Assembly: GCA_051453625.1 (NCBI GenBank)
Contig: JBOZIK010000001.1
Coordinates: 147,171,960-147,235,959 of the forward strand
Length of the DNA: 64,000 nucleotides
Direction of reading: 5' to 3'
Origin: Welwitschia mirabilis
Taxonomy: Eukaryota > Gnetophyta > Gnetopsida > Welwitschiales
Part shown: one piece after another, positions 1-11,599 of the stretch
How positions within the stretch are numbered: the first letter of the stretch is position 1
How the letters are laid out: every line of letters starts with the position of its first letter
The notes under the pieces: generated by a model
The model's database searches: none
The model's input: only the letters and a program-made list of their open reading frames with translations
Told to the model about the DNA's origin: nothing
Program-made: the position numbers and the translations under genes

Positions 1-14
1 NNNNNNNNNNNNNN

Positions 15-800
15 CTGATTGATCAAGTTATAGATCCAGTTGACTACCTTGCAATCATCCAAAGGATGACAAGTAAACTTCAAGTTCATTTTTGTGATTG
101 ATAAGTAAATTTCAGAAATGGGGTATTACATTAAAGTTTTTTAAAAAACATTTTGATTTATCATAATTTGGACTAATTTTTCCTTTTTACATGTCATAGT
201 TTATATAATTTAATTGATCGATAAAACAAATATCTATTCTATAGATATTATCCACTCATTTTGTAGTAAAGATAGCAACATTTATTTTTGCATCTATAAA
301 TTTACATTTTAATTTTCGAAAAAATTATTTTATGACCTATGTCACATAATTGACTAATGCTTAATAAATTAAGTTTCAAACTATTTACATAAAGCACATC
401 ATCAAGTTTAGGTAACTTACCTCTCTTGATGCATCCTATACCTTCTATCTTTGCCTTTTAGCTATTTCAAAAAATGATTTCTCCTCCATTAATACTCCTT
501 AAATTCTGAAAGATTAATCTTTCTTTAGACATATGCCTTGATCATCCCCTATCTAGATACCAACTATTTGTACTTAATTCTCTCAGATCTATCTGTGTTA
601 GAAAAATTTTGATATTGTTAGCTCTAATCAACTTAGTCTTATTAGACTTAAATGGTATACTTCTCTTAGGAATAAATTTAAAAGTAAAGTACTTGTAAAA
701 TTTAAGAAAAACATTAATTATCTAATGTTTCAAAAAATTTTTGAATAATCAAATTTACCACAAAAGTTACAAGAAATTTTAGAAGTATATTTATTTCTCC
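15..800 (-). pseudogene. copia pol start: aspartic protease and GAG-preintegrase remnant (element F)
   Basis: Minus-strand translation gives a second zinc-knuckle remnant (CNFCGKFDYSK, with the His changed to Tyr) near 760, then the copia protease active-site block near 532-566 as SWYLDRG*SRHMS. The family normally has WYLDSGCSRHM, so Ser of the DSG triad region is Arg and Cys is a stop. Downstream, about 350-400, the conserved stretch LYVNSLKLNLLSISQLCD marks the end of the protease and start of the GAG-preintegrase domain. The integrase is not reached before the window edge. Several stops and frame changes make this a clear pseudogene. Confidence 0.75.
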
Positions 801-2225
801 AATTTACCTATTCTTGTGATTTTTGTAAACTAAAGTTAATACCTGATCTATCTCCTATAGGTTTCTGCACTCTATGCATCTATTCTAATTTAGAATAACC
901 ACTAAAAAAATTATCTACAAAAAAAGAAAGATCTTTTATTTGAGACATTGGAGAGGTGTTGTCAGAATATAGCACATTATATTTCATTTTCAATTCATCC
1001 TTCTCTTTGGTGAGATTCTTTACTACTTTTTTCAGATCATTTATTCTCTTAGCTAGATTTTCACATTCTTTATATAACTCCTAATATGTATCTTTTAACT
1101 CATTCTCTTCTTCAATTATCATGTCTAAAACATCATGCTCTGATGTGCTAGAAACATGTTTACAGGATGGTACAATAGCCATAAAAGACAACCTTCTATC
1201 TCTGTCTGATTCTTGATCTAAATAGCTTTTATCATCATCATCATGATCATTTCCCATATGGTAATAAAAGAGGGATTCTTTCTTTTTCTATTATCTCTCT
1301 TTGTGTTGGAGCACTCATTTGCCATATGACCAAATCCTTTGCATGAATAGCATTGGATTTATTTACCTTTTTCTTGCTCCTTTCTGTGTTTTAGATGACT
1401 CCTTTTTGAATTTCTACTTGATTTTCCTTCCTTTTTCTTCATATGTAGAAATTTTCTAAACCATTTGACTAGAAAATCCACTTCATCATCGTTCAAGTTC
1501 TCATCTAATCTTTTAGATCCATAGTCTCCCTATACACATTTTAAACTAATACCTTTCTTCTTATTTTTAACAAATTTAAGCTTATATATTTGTAAATTTC
1601 CTTGAAGTTCTTCTAGTGCCATTACATTTATGTTTTTTCTCTCTTTGATGGTTGTGACCTTTGATTGGAATCTCTTAGGTATGGATCTTAAGACTTTTCT
1701 AACCATCTTTTCTTCATCTAAGCATTCTCCAAGGATTACCATAGAGTCTACAATATTAGTGAGTCTAGCAAATAATTTCTACAAGATCTCTTCTTCATCC
1801 ATATAGATGTCATCAAACTTTGAAATAGGCATTTAAAGTTTTGCTTATTTTACAGTTAAGGTTTGTTCGTGTGCTATTTCAAGAATGTCCCAAGCTTTGT
1901 TAGCATGATTACAATTTACTATGCACTTAAATGCATCTACATAGGCTATACAAAAGCATTAAGAGCACAAACATGTATGATAGCTTTTGACTTGTCAATG
2001 GAGGTCCATTGATCTTGGGCTTTGGTAACTAGGATAGTATTACCATTGACATTAGTTTGAATTAACATAAGCATAGTGTAACCTTTGTAAATGATTTCCT
2101 CTATATCAGCATCTAAAGATCTAAGAAATCTTCTCATTCTAGCTTTTCAATAAGCATAGTTTAACCCATCAAACATAGGTGGATGACTAGTAGAAAAAAC
2201 ATCAAATGAATTACCTAGTTTAGGG
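800..2225 (-). pseudogene. copia gag polyprotein remnant (element F)
   Basis: This is capsid/nucleocapsid of the copia retrotransposon. On the minus strand it begins near 2190 with PPMFDGLNYAY*KARM, where the usual Trp is a stop, followed by RRFLRSLDADIEE. The UBN2-type gag core is visible at 1742-1530 (VLRSIPKRFQSKVTTI, MALEELQGNLQIYKL). A CX2CX4HX4C zinc knuckle (CYSCKGFGHMANEC) is intact at 1352-1311. A coiled-coil tail with repeated KRINDLKKVVKNLTKEKDEL-like text follows near 1080-980, ending in the family motif KPIGDRSGINF. The order and spacing match element D. In-frame stops and frameshifts break it in several places. Confidence 0.85.
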
Positions 2226-2270
2226 TTCTAAAGTCAAGATTAGATAAAATCTAAATAAGACTCAACAAAT

Positions 2271-2281
2271 TTATAATACCA
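2271..2281 (-). promoter_or_regulatory. primer binding site of element F (decayed initiator-Met tRNA type)
   Basis: The minus strand reads TGGTATTATAA just inside the LTR end, close to the TGGTATCAGAGC expected for an initiator-methionine tRNA primer. Its position, 2 bases from the LTR CA end, is canonical. Confidence 0.7.
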
Positions 2282-2283
2282 AA

Positions 2284-2604
2284 TGATAGGATCAACAACC
2301 CTAGAGGGGGTGAATAGGTTTTTAAAAATTATACAACATAGTATTCCAGATGAATCCAATGTTAAACAAAAACTTACACAAAATAATTAACTAATATAGA
2401 ATATGCATAAAAAAGGAAACAATATAAGTAAAGAAATAATGACTGAAAGCATAAAAGTATGAAAGAATGCATGCAAGATTTATAGTGGTTTGAGAAACCC
2501 TATACTTTACTCTCAACGATCAGATTATCCCTAAGCTAGATTTCAAATCTTTGTTACTCCACTAGGTATTCTAGATTCACCAGTAACCTTTACAAATGGA
2601 ATTT
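2284..2604 (-). repeat. partial 5' LTR (U5/R side) of copia F
   Basis: On the minus strand this matches the last ~320 bases of the LTRs of A (16690-17006) and D (about 60990-61261). Shared landmarks are the run ending in CCCCCTCTAGGGTT, the segment with CCACTATAAAT..TTGCATGCA followed by TTTTATGCTTTC, and the final CA next to the primer site. The upstream remainder of the LTR is missing at the adjacent N gap. Confidence 0.8.
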
Positions 2605-2704
2605 NNNNNNNNNNNNNNNNNNNNNNNNNNNNNNNNNNNNNNNNNNNNNNNNNNNNNNNNNNNNNNNNNNNNNNNNNNNNNNNNNNNNNNNNNNNNNNNN
2701 NNNN
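2605..2704. other. assembly gap, 100 N
   Basis: A run of exactly 100 N, probably a gap of unknown size. Copia F LTR lies on one side and gypsy G1 LTR on the other. Confidence 0.99.
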
Positions 2705-3167
2705 CTAATAATATCAACCTTAACAAAGGTTTTTAACATGATCTAATTTACCAAAGAAGTTGTGATAGAAAAAAAAGCAACATAAAAAATAAAGAAGATG
2801 TATACAATAAAAGAATTTTCATTGGTAATATAGATCTTTTATCATCAACTACTAGATTGATCCAGTTGACATCCTCCTTAGCTTAAGTATTTTTATCATC
2901 TATATAGTTGTGCAAATAATAAGGTGGACAATAGAATTTTCAAAAGTATTTCATGTATTGCATTATTCTTTTTGTTTGTAGGATTATTGCTTCAAATAGA
3001 AAATATTGTAAATTGTTCAAAATGCTATAAAATGTAATGACAATAGAATGTTTTTATATAATTTACCTTAGCTCTCCATTATCATCAAAATTTAGTATAA
3101 ACCCATCTAACATCTTATAAAACTACTCAAAATACCTATTAAATATAGATAATTTGGCAACACAACA
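2705..3167 (-). repeat. 3' LTR remnant of gypsy G1
   Basis: Matches the outer half of the G1 5' LTR at 14061-14891 in the same orientation: it opens with CTAATAATATCAACCTTAA (compare 14061) and shares the segment ending ACCCATCTAACATC..ACTACTCAAA. The inner edge reads TGTTGTGTTGCC on the minus strand, a normal LTR start directly after a purine-rich tract. Confidence 0.75.
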
Positions 3168-3260
3168 TAGTTCCCGATCTAGTCTTATTAATCCTTGACA
3201 AAACCAAGCGAACAACCATGATTATGAGCCAAATTATCTAATAATAGATAAACCAAGAAA
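3168..3260 (-). promoter_or_regulatory. polypurine tract and pre-LTR segment of G1
   Basis: On the minus strand the sequence GATCGGGAACTA immediately precedes the LTR start TGTTGTG. The same pre-LTR context occurs in element E (AAGTAGGGGACTA then TGTTGCG at 36746). Upstream text, TTTGGCTCATAATC and then TTTTGTCAAGGATTAATAAGA, also matches E at about 36680-36730. This supports both the boundary call and the family link. Confidence 0.65.
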
Positions 3261-3629
3261 CTATAAAATAAACAAAAAAGATTTTTAGGAATATTAAAAT
3301 GAAAAATAGAAAATTCAAAAATAGATAATTGAGTATTTCATATGTGTACTACAACTAGCCATACTATTGTCTTAGTGATTATTCACTTAATGTAGGGGAT
3401 GACAGGCTCAAAAATGGATCTTGGAAAATAGAGGCCTACAAAAGATTTTAAAAAGTAGTTATTAATTATATGGATAATTAATAAAACCCACTTAAACATA
3501 TAATAGATAAAAGATAATGATAGATAATATAAATAATCCTCATTATGAAGTGTAAAAATGGTATGTAAAAGTATGCATAAAATCCATTAATACAAACATA
3601 CACTATGTTAATACCAAAAAATAATATGC

Positions 3630-3632
<3 letters not shown>
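3261..3632. other. non-coding tail of gypsy G1
   Basis: AT-rich sequence between the polypurine tract and the microsatellite. No coding similarity was recognised on either strand; by position it is the untranslated region between integrase and 3' LTR of G1. Confidence 0.5.

Positions 3633-3665
<33 letters not shown>
3633..3665. repeat. (TG)n microsatellite
   Basis: An uninterrupted run of about 16 TG units that runs straight into an N gap, so its true length is unknown. Open frames through it (CVCVCV or THTHTH) are artefacts. Confidence 0.95.
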
Positions 3666-4648
3666 NNNNNNNNNNNNNNNNNNNNNNNNNNNNNNNNNNN
3701 NNNNNNNNNNNNNNNNNNNNNNNNNNNNNNNNNNNNNNNNNNNNNNNNNNNNNNNNNNNNNNNNNNNNNNNNNNNNNNNNNNNNNNNNNNNNNNNNNNNN
3801 NNNNNNNNNNNNNNNNNNNNNNNNNNNNNNNNNNNNNNNNNNNNNNNNNNNNNNNNNNNNNNNNNNNNNNNNNNNNNNNNNNNNNNNNNNNNNNNNNNNN
3901 NNNNNNNNNNNNNNNNNNNNNNNNNNNNNNNNNNNNNNNNNNNNNNNNNNNNNNNNNNNNNNNNNNNNNNNNNNNNNNNNNNNNNNNNNNNNNNNNNNNN
4001 NNNNNNNNNNNNNNNNNNNNNNNNNNNNNNNNNNNNNNNNNNNNNNNNNNNNNNNNNNNNNNNNNNNNNNNNNNNNNNNNNNNNNNNNNNNNNNNNNNNN
4101 NNNNNNNNNNNNNNNNNNNNNNNNNNNNNNNNNNNNNNNNNNNNNNNNNNNNNNNNNNNNNNNNNNNNNNNNNNNNNNNNNNNNNNNNNNNNNNNNNNNN
4201 NNNNNNNNNNNNNNNNNNNNNNNNNNNNNNNNNNNNNNNNNNNNNNNNNNNNNNNNNNNNNNNNNNNNNNNNNNNNNNNNNNNNNNNNNNNNNNNNNNNN
4301 NNNNNNNNNNNNNNNNNNNNNNNNNNNNNNNNNNNNNNNNNNNNNNNNNNNNNNNNNNNNNNNNNNNNNNNNNNNNNNNNNNNNNNNNNNNNNNNNNNNN
4401 NNNNNNNNNNNNNNNNNNNNNNNNNNNNNNNNNNNNNNNNNNNNNNNNNNNNNNNNNNNNNNNNNNNNNNNNNNNNNNNNNNNNNNNNNNNNNNNNNNNN
4501 NNNNNNNNNNNNNNNNNNNNNNNNNNNNNNNNNNNNNNNNNNNNNNNNNNNNNNNNNNNNNNNNNNNNNNNNNNNNNNNNNNNNNNNNNNNNNNNNNNNN
4601 NNNNNNNNNNNNNNNNNNNNNNNNNNNNNNNNNNNNNNTTTCTTGGTA
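3666..4648. other. assembly gap, 983 N
   Basis: Unresolved sequence beginning inside the TG microsatellite. Confidence 0.99.
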
Positions 4649-5580
4649 CTTGGATGCTCATGTTTTATAAGTAATTAGCTAAAGTCTATATGTGCATGAA
4701 TCACTACTTACTTATAAGCTATAGTATAGTAAATCTTCTAAACATGACTAAAAGAAGGCCTGGATATCCCAGAGTCTGAAGCTATCATGCCTTTACTATA
4801 GACTTGAGTCTCCTCCATATGAATGTTGATAAGTCCATCTGCTTACCTTGCCTGAATACTACCAGTATCCATAGGTGCATTACCATGGCATAACTATTAT
4901 GAAAAAATGAACTAATGTTGTGAATTATCCCTCTATGCAAAATCCGATAGGTAGGAGTCAACTATGTTCTTAAAACACCTTGCCTATTGAGTGTTAAATT
5001 TGCTGGTATATCTAATATTGTATCGTACGTACAACACTCCTCTATTCTACTAGTTAAATGTATATGAGTGCTTCTAATGCCACTAGGATCTATTACTATT
5101 ATAATGTAGTCTGGAAGGATAACAGTCTCATGACCTTGAATTATAGCTACAATCATGTCCACTAGTTGGCCATGGGAATCAGGATGATACTATATGTACA
5201 TGATGTTATATAATTCCCTAGTATTAGATATATAGTATGCCCCTTATGCATCTAAGATCTACTAAAGCTATAAGTCTATGAGCCTCTGATCTACCTCTAG
5301 ATTTAATCGGCTCGTGAAATTCTCAAAGTATCTCTCAACATAGATAGTATCTGACTAGACGGTGAAAGATCTAGCATCTCAAAGTGGAGAATGTACTAGC
5401 TTTGTACACTTGACCTCCAATGATGCTAATGAACCCACCTCCTACTTAATAGATTTAGCCTTAGCTTATTTAGCTCTATGTATGTGGGGCCTAATCAATC
5501 ATAAATATGTAATACATCATGCGAGATCAAGTAAATATAGCTATAATACATCATGTGAATGCTTGAAACAATCTCATAAA
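4649..5580 (-). other. unrecognised, less AT-rich segment with open minus-strand stretches
   Basis: This block is visibly richer in G and C than its surroundings and differs in texture from the rest of G1. On the minus strand one frame is open at 5162-4962 (66 codons, with the stretches HETVILPDYIIIVIDPSG and ILDIPANLTLNRQGV) and related open pieces lie just upstream, near 5340-5230 (VERYFENFTSRLNLEVDQRL). I do not recognise a family. It lies between the G1 integrase and 3' LTR, where Athila-type elements can carry an extra or env-like ORF, but nothing seen here proves that. It could equally be an unrelated inserted fragment. Confidence 0.35.
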
Positions 5581-7456
5581 TTAGTTTAAAATGTGTAAAA
5601 ATTATGAAAATATGTTCTGCCCCTTTTCAAAAGTATCAATACATCTCATATTGTCTAGTTTCAGAGAAAAATGCAAAAGAGGTGAAAAAGTTAAAATGCG
5701 TATTTTAAGTGGAGCCCCACATGAAGTGAAAAATGAAAGTGCTCAAATAAAAAATATAATACACTATAAATATAGAGTGTATTATAGTAATTAATTTACC
5801 TAAATATTTACTATATTTTTGCTAATTATTCATGAGAAAATAAATTTTAAAGTTAAAAACCTAATTCTACCTCATAAAGCATACAATTTGTTATAACTTT
5901 TAAAATATGCAATGAAAACTAGATACATAAGTTCCTAATTGAGGAGCTCAAAAAATGAACAACATACATGAAAACTACATGTTGAAAGGCTTAGAAATAA
6001 GAGAAAAAATTAAAAAAAAAGGGAAATTAAAACATACCTCATTTCTGAAAATTGACTAAAATTTGAAAATCTGGTGGACGATTTTAGCTAGGACAAGTTC
6101 TAGCACATTGGTAAGGACTAGGAGTACTATTGTTTATTGAGAGAATACAAGAAAATAACAAATAATGGGAAAAAAAGAGGAAAAAGAAATCACACTATGG
6201 TTTTATTGCACTATCATCTAGTTGCGCCATCTAGATGACAACTTTAGGAGGACCATTAGAAAAAATTCTAATGTTGTTCCCAGTGTTATTTGGATGATGA
6301 AGTTTATGATTGGGCTTTAAAAAATTTTTAAAAATTTGAGATGTTATCCAAATACGTTAGGATCAGATAAAATGTGAAGGTATTAAAATGTATCACAAAA
6401 CTTGAAAAAATGGGAATAGTAAAGAGTCATAACAAATGAAGATGAGGAGGAACACACAAATGATTGAAAGATAGGGTAATGCAAAATGCATTAAGTAGGA
6501 TGAAAGCTATTAAAAAAACTAAATAAATTTTCCTAAACTAATAAATAACCTTAAAACTATGTATAACTCCATAAGACTAAAAGGAAACTTATATAAATTA
6601 TGAAGAATAAGATATTTTTATCTAAATGAAACTATTAAATAATAGTGTCCTAGATGTGGATGAAAAAAATCAAAAATGAGTTTAAGATAACAAACTACAA
6701 AACTAAAGTAAAATAGAATGAAAATAAACACAATGAACATAAAGAAGATAGATTACTTGCCCTAAATTCTAACTTAGCAAACCCTCTTAGAAGACATCAA
6801 AAATCCATTTGAGTAAAAATACATGATAAAACATATCGACTCCATAAAGTTCCATAAAAAAAGTAGTCATTATGATAACACCAAAGATCAAGTAATTAGA
6901 ATAATGAATGATAAGATCAAAATCTACTCAAAAATGAACTCACCTACTTACAACCTAATACACACCCAAATTTGCAAAAGTGAAATGATCATTTAGGAAT
7001 TCTAAGAGTATAAGAAATAAGAAATACCTTTGATAATACTAGGAACATTACTAATCCCATAGCCTCAAATTTTATTACAAATTTTCATGATAAGGGGAGT
7101 ATAGCCATAATTAGAGAACTAATGACTTATGAAGCATGGAAACTGACCTTCCAATGGAGTTTCTATGGCTACTAACACTATTAAATATTCCTTTAAAAAA
7201 ATTTACCTAAGTATGATAGGACATCATGATGATTATGTATTATTGTAGCATAAATACAATAGATCATGATCATTATTTTTTCCTTCTTTTTTCCCCTTAA
7301 ATAATTTTCACATGATCGCACACTCAAAAAAAGAAAAGGTGAATAAGTAAGATGAAACATAGAAAAGAACATATCTAAATAATCAAACACTTTATACCAT
7401 TGAAAAAAGAATAATAACCAAGGCATATTCCTTTAAAGTAAAGTTCATAGACATGG
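5581..7456. other. non-coding tail of gypsy G1, no recognised features
   Basis: AT-rich, stop-dense sequence between the unrecognised block and the G1 integrase. Short open frames at 5591-5794 and 7193-7426 have low-complexity or hydrophobic content with no recognisable motif and are most likely chance ORFs. Confidence 0.5.
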
Positions 7457-7466
7457 NNNNNNNNNN
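7457..7466. other. assembly gap, 10 N
   Basis: Ten-base N run in the G1 tail. Confidence 0.99.
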
Positions 7467-7547
7467 AAAAATAAACAAATAAGTTAAATTTAAAATATGA
7501 TCAAGTGACATCATAACATCCACTAAAGAAATAAGCTAGGAAAGAAC

Positions 7548-8800
7548 TTAGAGAATGATAAGATGGAAGTACTCCTTATTGAAATAAACCTCCAAAATAA
7601 TTTCTTCTAACATGTTCAAGCTTGCATTAAATAATTTTTCATATATTTTCAATCTTTGTACATTAGCTTTCTGAATCTCTTTATTTTTTAAGTTAAAAAT
7701 CTTAACAAAGCCATTAGAATGTACTTTCATTATAAGATAAGGATCTAACTATTTATAGGTTAACGTTTTATGTACAAGGTGTACTTTAGTATTTTATATA
7801 AAGACAAGTTGACAAGATTTAAATGTTTTATAAAGTAACTTCCTATCATGTTTGAACTTAACTTAGCTTTGTGAAATAGTTGATAATGTATAACACAAGT
7901 ACGTTTTTCATTTAAATGATTAAGTTAGATTAATCTATGTTTAAGATTCTCATAAAGATCTATAATATTAAGTTTATAAGAAGAACAATAAGAGTTATAA
8001 CACACATCAATAAGTAAAAAACAAACTTTTCTGTATATACGTTTATAAGGTAAAAAACCCAAGAGAATTACATCAAGTAGTATAGTAAGCCCAAAGAAAA
8101 TCATTAAGCTTAGAAGCCCAAGATTTCTTATTAATAGAGATAAATTTTTATAACATTTTCTTAATTTTTGTATTTGCATTTTTACCTTGACCATTGATTT
8201 ATGAATGTTAAGCACAATCTACTCTATGTTCTATTTTAATGGATAAAAGAAGTTTCTTAAAAAGTTAATTAATAAAATAATTTCCTTAATCTATAATGAT
8301 AATCCTAAGAAAACCAAAACCTTAAAAAATATAAGTTCAAAAAAAAAGTCTAAATAGTTTAGGCATCCTTCATAGATGTAGGAATAACTTCAATTCATTT
8401 AGTAACATAAAAAACAATCACTAAAATATAGTTCTTTTCATTGAAAGATGGCTTAATAGGGCTTATAAAATTAATTTCCTAATAATTAAAAGGTTTAAAT
8501 TCAAGAATAAATTTAAGAATCATCTCTTGAAAACAAATAAGACTACCATAATGTTGACAAGCATTACGCCTTCTTGCAAAAACAAAAGAATCCTAAAAAA
8601 GATTGGGCAAAAAAAACAAAGAAAAAATAGAGTGAAGGATTTTCATAGATATTTTTCATTCATTGAAATAATCTCCACAAATACCACCATAATAAGGATG
8701 AATGATTTTTTATTTTTCCCATTTGTTCATACGTTTTGCATGATTTAGTCCTTACACCTATGGTAAATATGTGGCTTTATCAATTCATAATCACCTATTC
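7548..8800 (-). pseudogene. gypsy integrase, C-terminal half (element G1)
   Basis: Integrase joins retroelement cDNA to the chromosome. On the minus strand, 8215-7925 contains LLGFLPYKRIYRKVCFLLID, matching the Athila/Tat integrase segment usually read as TPIGMSPYRLVYGKACHLPVE. Then 7730-7548 contains SNGFVKIFNLKNKEIQKANV and QRLKIYEKLF, matching the C-terminal end (..FKVNGQRLKPY). The catalytic core upstream, about 8300-8800, is too degraded to place the DDE residues with confidence. Several frames are needed to follow it. Confidence 0.75.
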
Positions 8801-8917
8801 TATGGAGAAAGTATTTTATTTAATTATAAATATAATGTTGTGTGTTTTCATAGTAATAAGATAATTAACAATGTCAACATACTAACGAAGAGGATGAGTA
8901 TAAGATATAATAAAAAG

Positions 8918-10200
8918 TTATTCATTTGAAAAAGAATCATTAATCATAAGATTATCAAGAGAAGGAGAAAGATGTAACAAGTGATCTGCTACATTATTAT
9001 GCTTTCCTGCTTTATCAATTATGGTCAAATTAAGGAGGATCCATTTAATAAGTCTAGCACTAGAATGTTTTTTAGTTATGAGGTATCTAACCAATACATG
9101 ATTAATGTAAATATTCATATGAAAGCCTAAAAAATAATGTATAAGTATATTAAGGCAAAATATTATTGCTAATATTTTTTTAGTAGTAGTATAATATAAT
9201 TTGAGCTTTATACAAATTTTATTATAATAAGATATAACCTTAAAATTATTTTCATATTTTTAGCTAAGCATCCCATCCATGGCAATGTTACTAGCATCAC
9301 ACATTAACTCAACATCTTTATTCCAATTGGATCCCATCACAATAGATATAGAAGATATTTTATCTTTGAGTGTATTAAAAGCAACTTGACAAGATTTATT
9401 TCAATCAAATTTAGATTCTTTTTCAAGTAACAAGCAAAGGGGTTTATAAATTTTAGCATATTCTTGAATAAAATAATAATAAAAAGCATAATGACCAAGA
9501 AAGAATTGAACTTGTTTAATATTTATTGGATAACTTATATTTTTAATGATACTAAATTTTTTATGGTTAATTCTAATTCCTTTATTAGAAATATGGTGAT
9601 CTAATACAATTTCACTGTAAATAAAAAGAAACTCTTCTACCAGCTCAAATGTAGGCCATTAGTAATACATATATCAAGGACTTTCTTTAACCTTTCTAAT
9701 ATTTCTTTAAAGTTTTCACCATAGATTGAAAACTCATCCATAAAACTTTCAATTGGATCCTTTAACATATCAAAAAATACCCATCATTGCACATTGAAAA
9801 GTACTAAGAGCATTGAAAAGTCCAAAAGGCATATTCTTAGCAATAAAAGTTCAAATAATGAAATAAAAGTAGTTTTATCTTGATTCTTACTAGTGATACA
9901 AACCTAATTACAATCACTATACCCCTCAAGAAAGAAATAAAAATAATGTCCTTGGATTTTATCAAGTATTTAATTGAGGAAAGGATAATGGTCTTTTTTG
10001 GTTACTTCATTTAATTTTCTAAAATTAATACATAGTCTTCACTTCCCATCTCTCTTAGGTACTACCATCAAGGGCATAATCCACTCACTATCAGCTATAG
10101 AATAAGTAATTCTAGCATCCATTAATTTAATGATTTCATTCTTTACAACTTATTTAAAGCCAAAGTTTAGTTTACATTAGAATTTCCTAATAGGTTTTTC
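8918..10200 (-). pseudogene. gypsy reverse transcriptase and RNase H (element G1)
   Basis: Read downwards on the minus strand, the RT opens near 10090 with VVPKRDGK*RLCINFRKLNE, then TKKDHYPF, FLEGYSDCN and SKNQDKTTFI. The catalytic box is FMDEFSIYG near 9740, where this family has F(M/V)DDF, so the second Asp is Glu. RNase H follows; its end at 9118-8918 reads VRYLITKKHSSARLIKWILL, then NNVADHLLHL and INDSF, the typical Athila/Tat pattern (ALKYLL, RLIRWILLLQ, NVVADHLSRL). The reading frame shifts repeatedly and the domain is not functional. Confidence 0.88.
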
Positions 10201-10869
10201 ATTATCCTCAATATAGATTTTATGTTAAACAATAGAGGTAAGAATGGCTGTTAAGTCTTTGTAAGACCAAGCAAATACATTAACCTTAGATTTCAAAAGT
10301 GAGAATAAAATTAACTCTTGTTGAGGGAAAATATTCTTGTTTATTACCAAAGTTTTGTTTTGATTATCACAAAGAAAGATATATTTTAGTCTATTGGGTA
10401 AATGTTTTAAATTTAAATTTAGATTTTTATTTTCTAATAAATTTTTATCGAAATTAACTATTATCTCAGACTATCATCTAGATGGCAGTAGTGGATGACC
10501 TTTCTTAAGATAAGAAATCTTAGTTTTATTTAGATTTTAGAATTCTACATAGTTTATAATTTTAATTTTTTCCTTTCTTAATCAAAATAGTAAGCTCCTA
10601 GGTACCCATAGTTGAGTTGATTATCATTGAAAGCTTTCAAGTTTTCTACTTTAAGTGAATCCTCAAACAAGGTAGTTTCATTAAGTATGAACCATATTTC
10701 TTTAAGTGGATGATGCTATAAAAATAGACTTATCTTAATTTCTCCTTCAAAATTCAACTCATCATCTAATTCCTATTTAGCAATATTAAATACTCTAATG
10801 GTAAACTTTTTATTTCCAAAGTGATATTCCACCATTCCAATTCTAGTATCGATAATATAATGGGATATA

Positions 10870-11200
10870 ATACAAAAATATCTACCTAAAAGTGATTGAT
10901 AACATTAGTTATGCTCAACTTTAATTAGAACCACATCTATTGGATAACTTACTTCTCCAATTTGAATAATCAAATCTTTGATTACTCTAAAGGTTTCTTC
11001 ACTAATGTATTTTCTAATTCTAAGACAATACTTATAGGTTAATTCTAATTTCCAAACTAGGTCATTAATAAAAATGTAAAGGAATAACATTAACACTACT
11101 CTTATATCAATTAAGGATTTTTTTATTCTTTTATTTTCTTTTAATATGACACTAACTGTTGCTACCCCTGGATCCTTAAAATTTAAACATTTTTATAAGA
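10870..11200 (-). pseudogene. gypsy aspartic protease remnant (element G1)
   Basis: Minus-strand 11096-10905 keeps the second half of the plant gypsy retropepsin: RVIKDLIIQIGEVSYPIDVV follows the family pattern of GIIEDVLVKVDKF-(Y)P-(V)DF. The D(S/T)GA active-site region upstream (about 11100) is too altered to read. It lies between gag and RT as expected. Confidence 0.6.
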
Positions 11201-11599
11201 CTAAATTGGTTATAGATTAGGCTAGGAAGACTTTTCTTAGTATAATTCTTTTTTTCCCCTCATGATTAGATATTTTCACAACTTAAAATATTTAGGATTC
11301 TCTTGTAAAATTTTCCAAAATAGTAAATTTATGCTTACATTTTCCATTAAGGCTTTAATATGTTCATCAAATGTAGGATTGATGTTTAATCTATCAAGAT
11401 AGTGAAAAGAAAGTTTCTTACCTTTATCTTAAAAAGAATTTTTCTTATCATAATTTAAGGAAGAAGGAAAAGTAAGATTTTCTAAGATTTCTATATCCTT
11501 TTCTTCCTTATTATTTTTATTATTTTATGATGTTGAAACCTCTTGGGTAGGAGGTGTTATATCATTTTTACTTCTTTTTACAACCTTATAATCTTTTTT

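Larger units (their letters stand above)
15..2604 (-). mobile_element. Ty1/copia retrotransposon F, 5' part (partial LTR, PBS, gag, protease start)
   Basis: Read on the minus strand, this stretch runs from the inner end of an LTR through a Met-tRNA-like primer site, a gag polyprotein with a zinc knuckle, and the start of pol (protease and GAG-preintegrase), then leaves the window. Its LTR and gag align by eye with elements A (15639) and D (60090), so the three belong to one copia family in two orientations. The coding region is full of stops and frameshifts and cannot act on its own. The outer LTR part is lost in the 100-N gap at 2605; beyond the gap the sequence belongs to gypsy G1, so the junction itself is unseen. 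Confidence 0.85.

Noticed and set aside
3603-4678. Four open frames of 340-360 codons across the TG repeat and gap
   Set aside because: They are translations of N and of a dinucleotide repeat, not genes.
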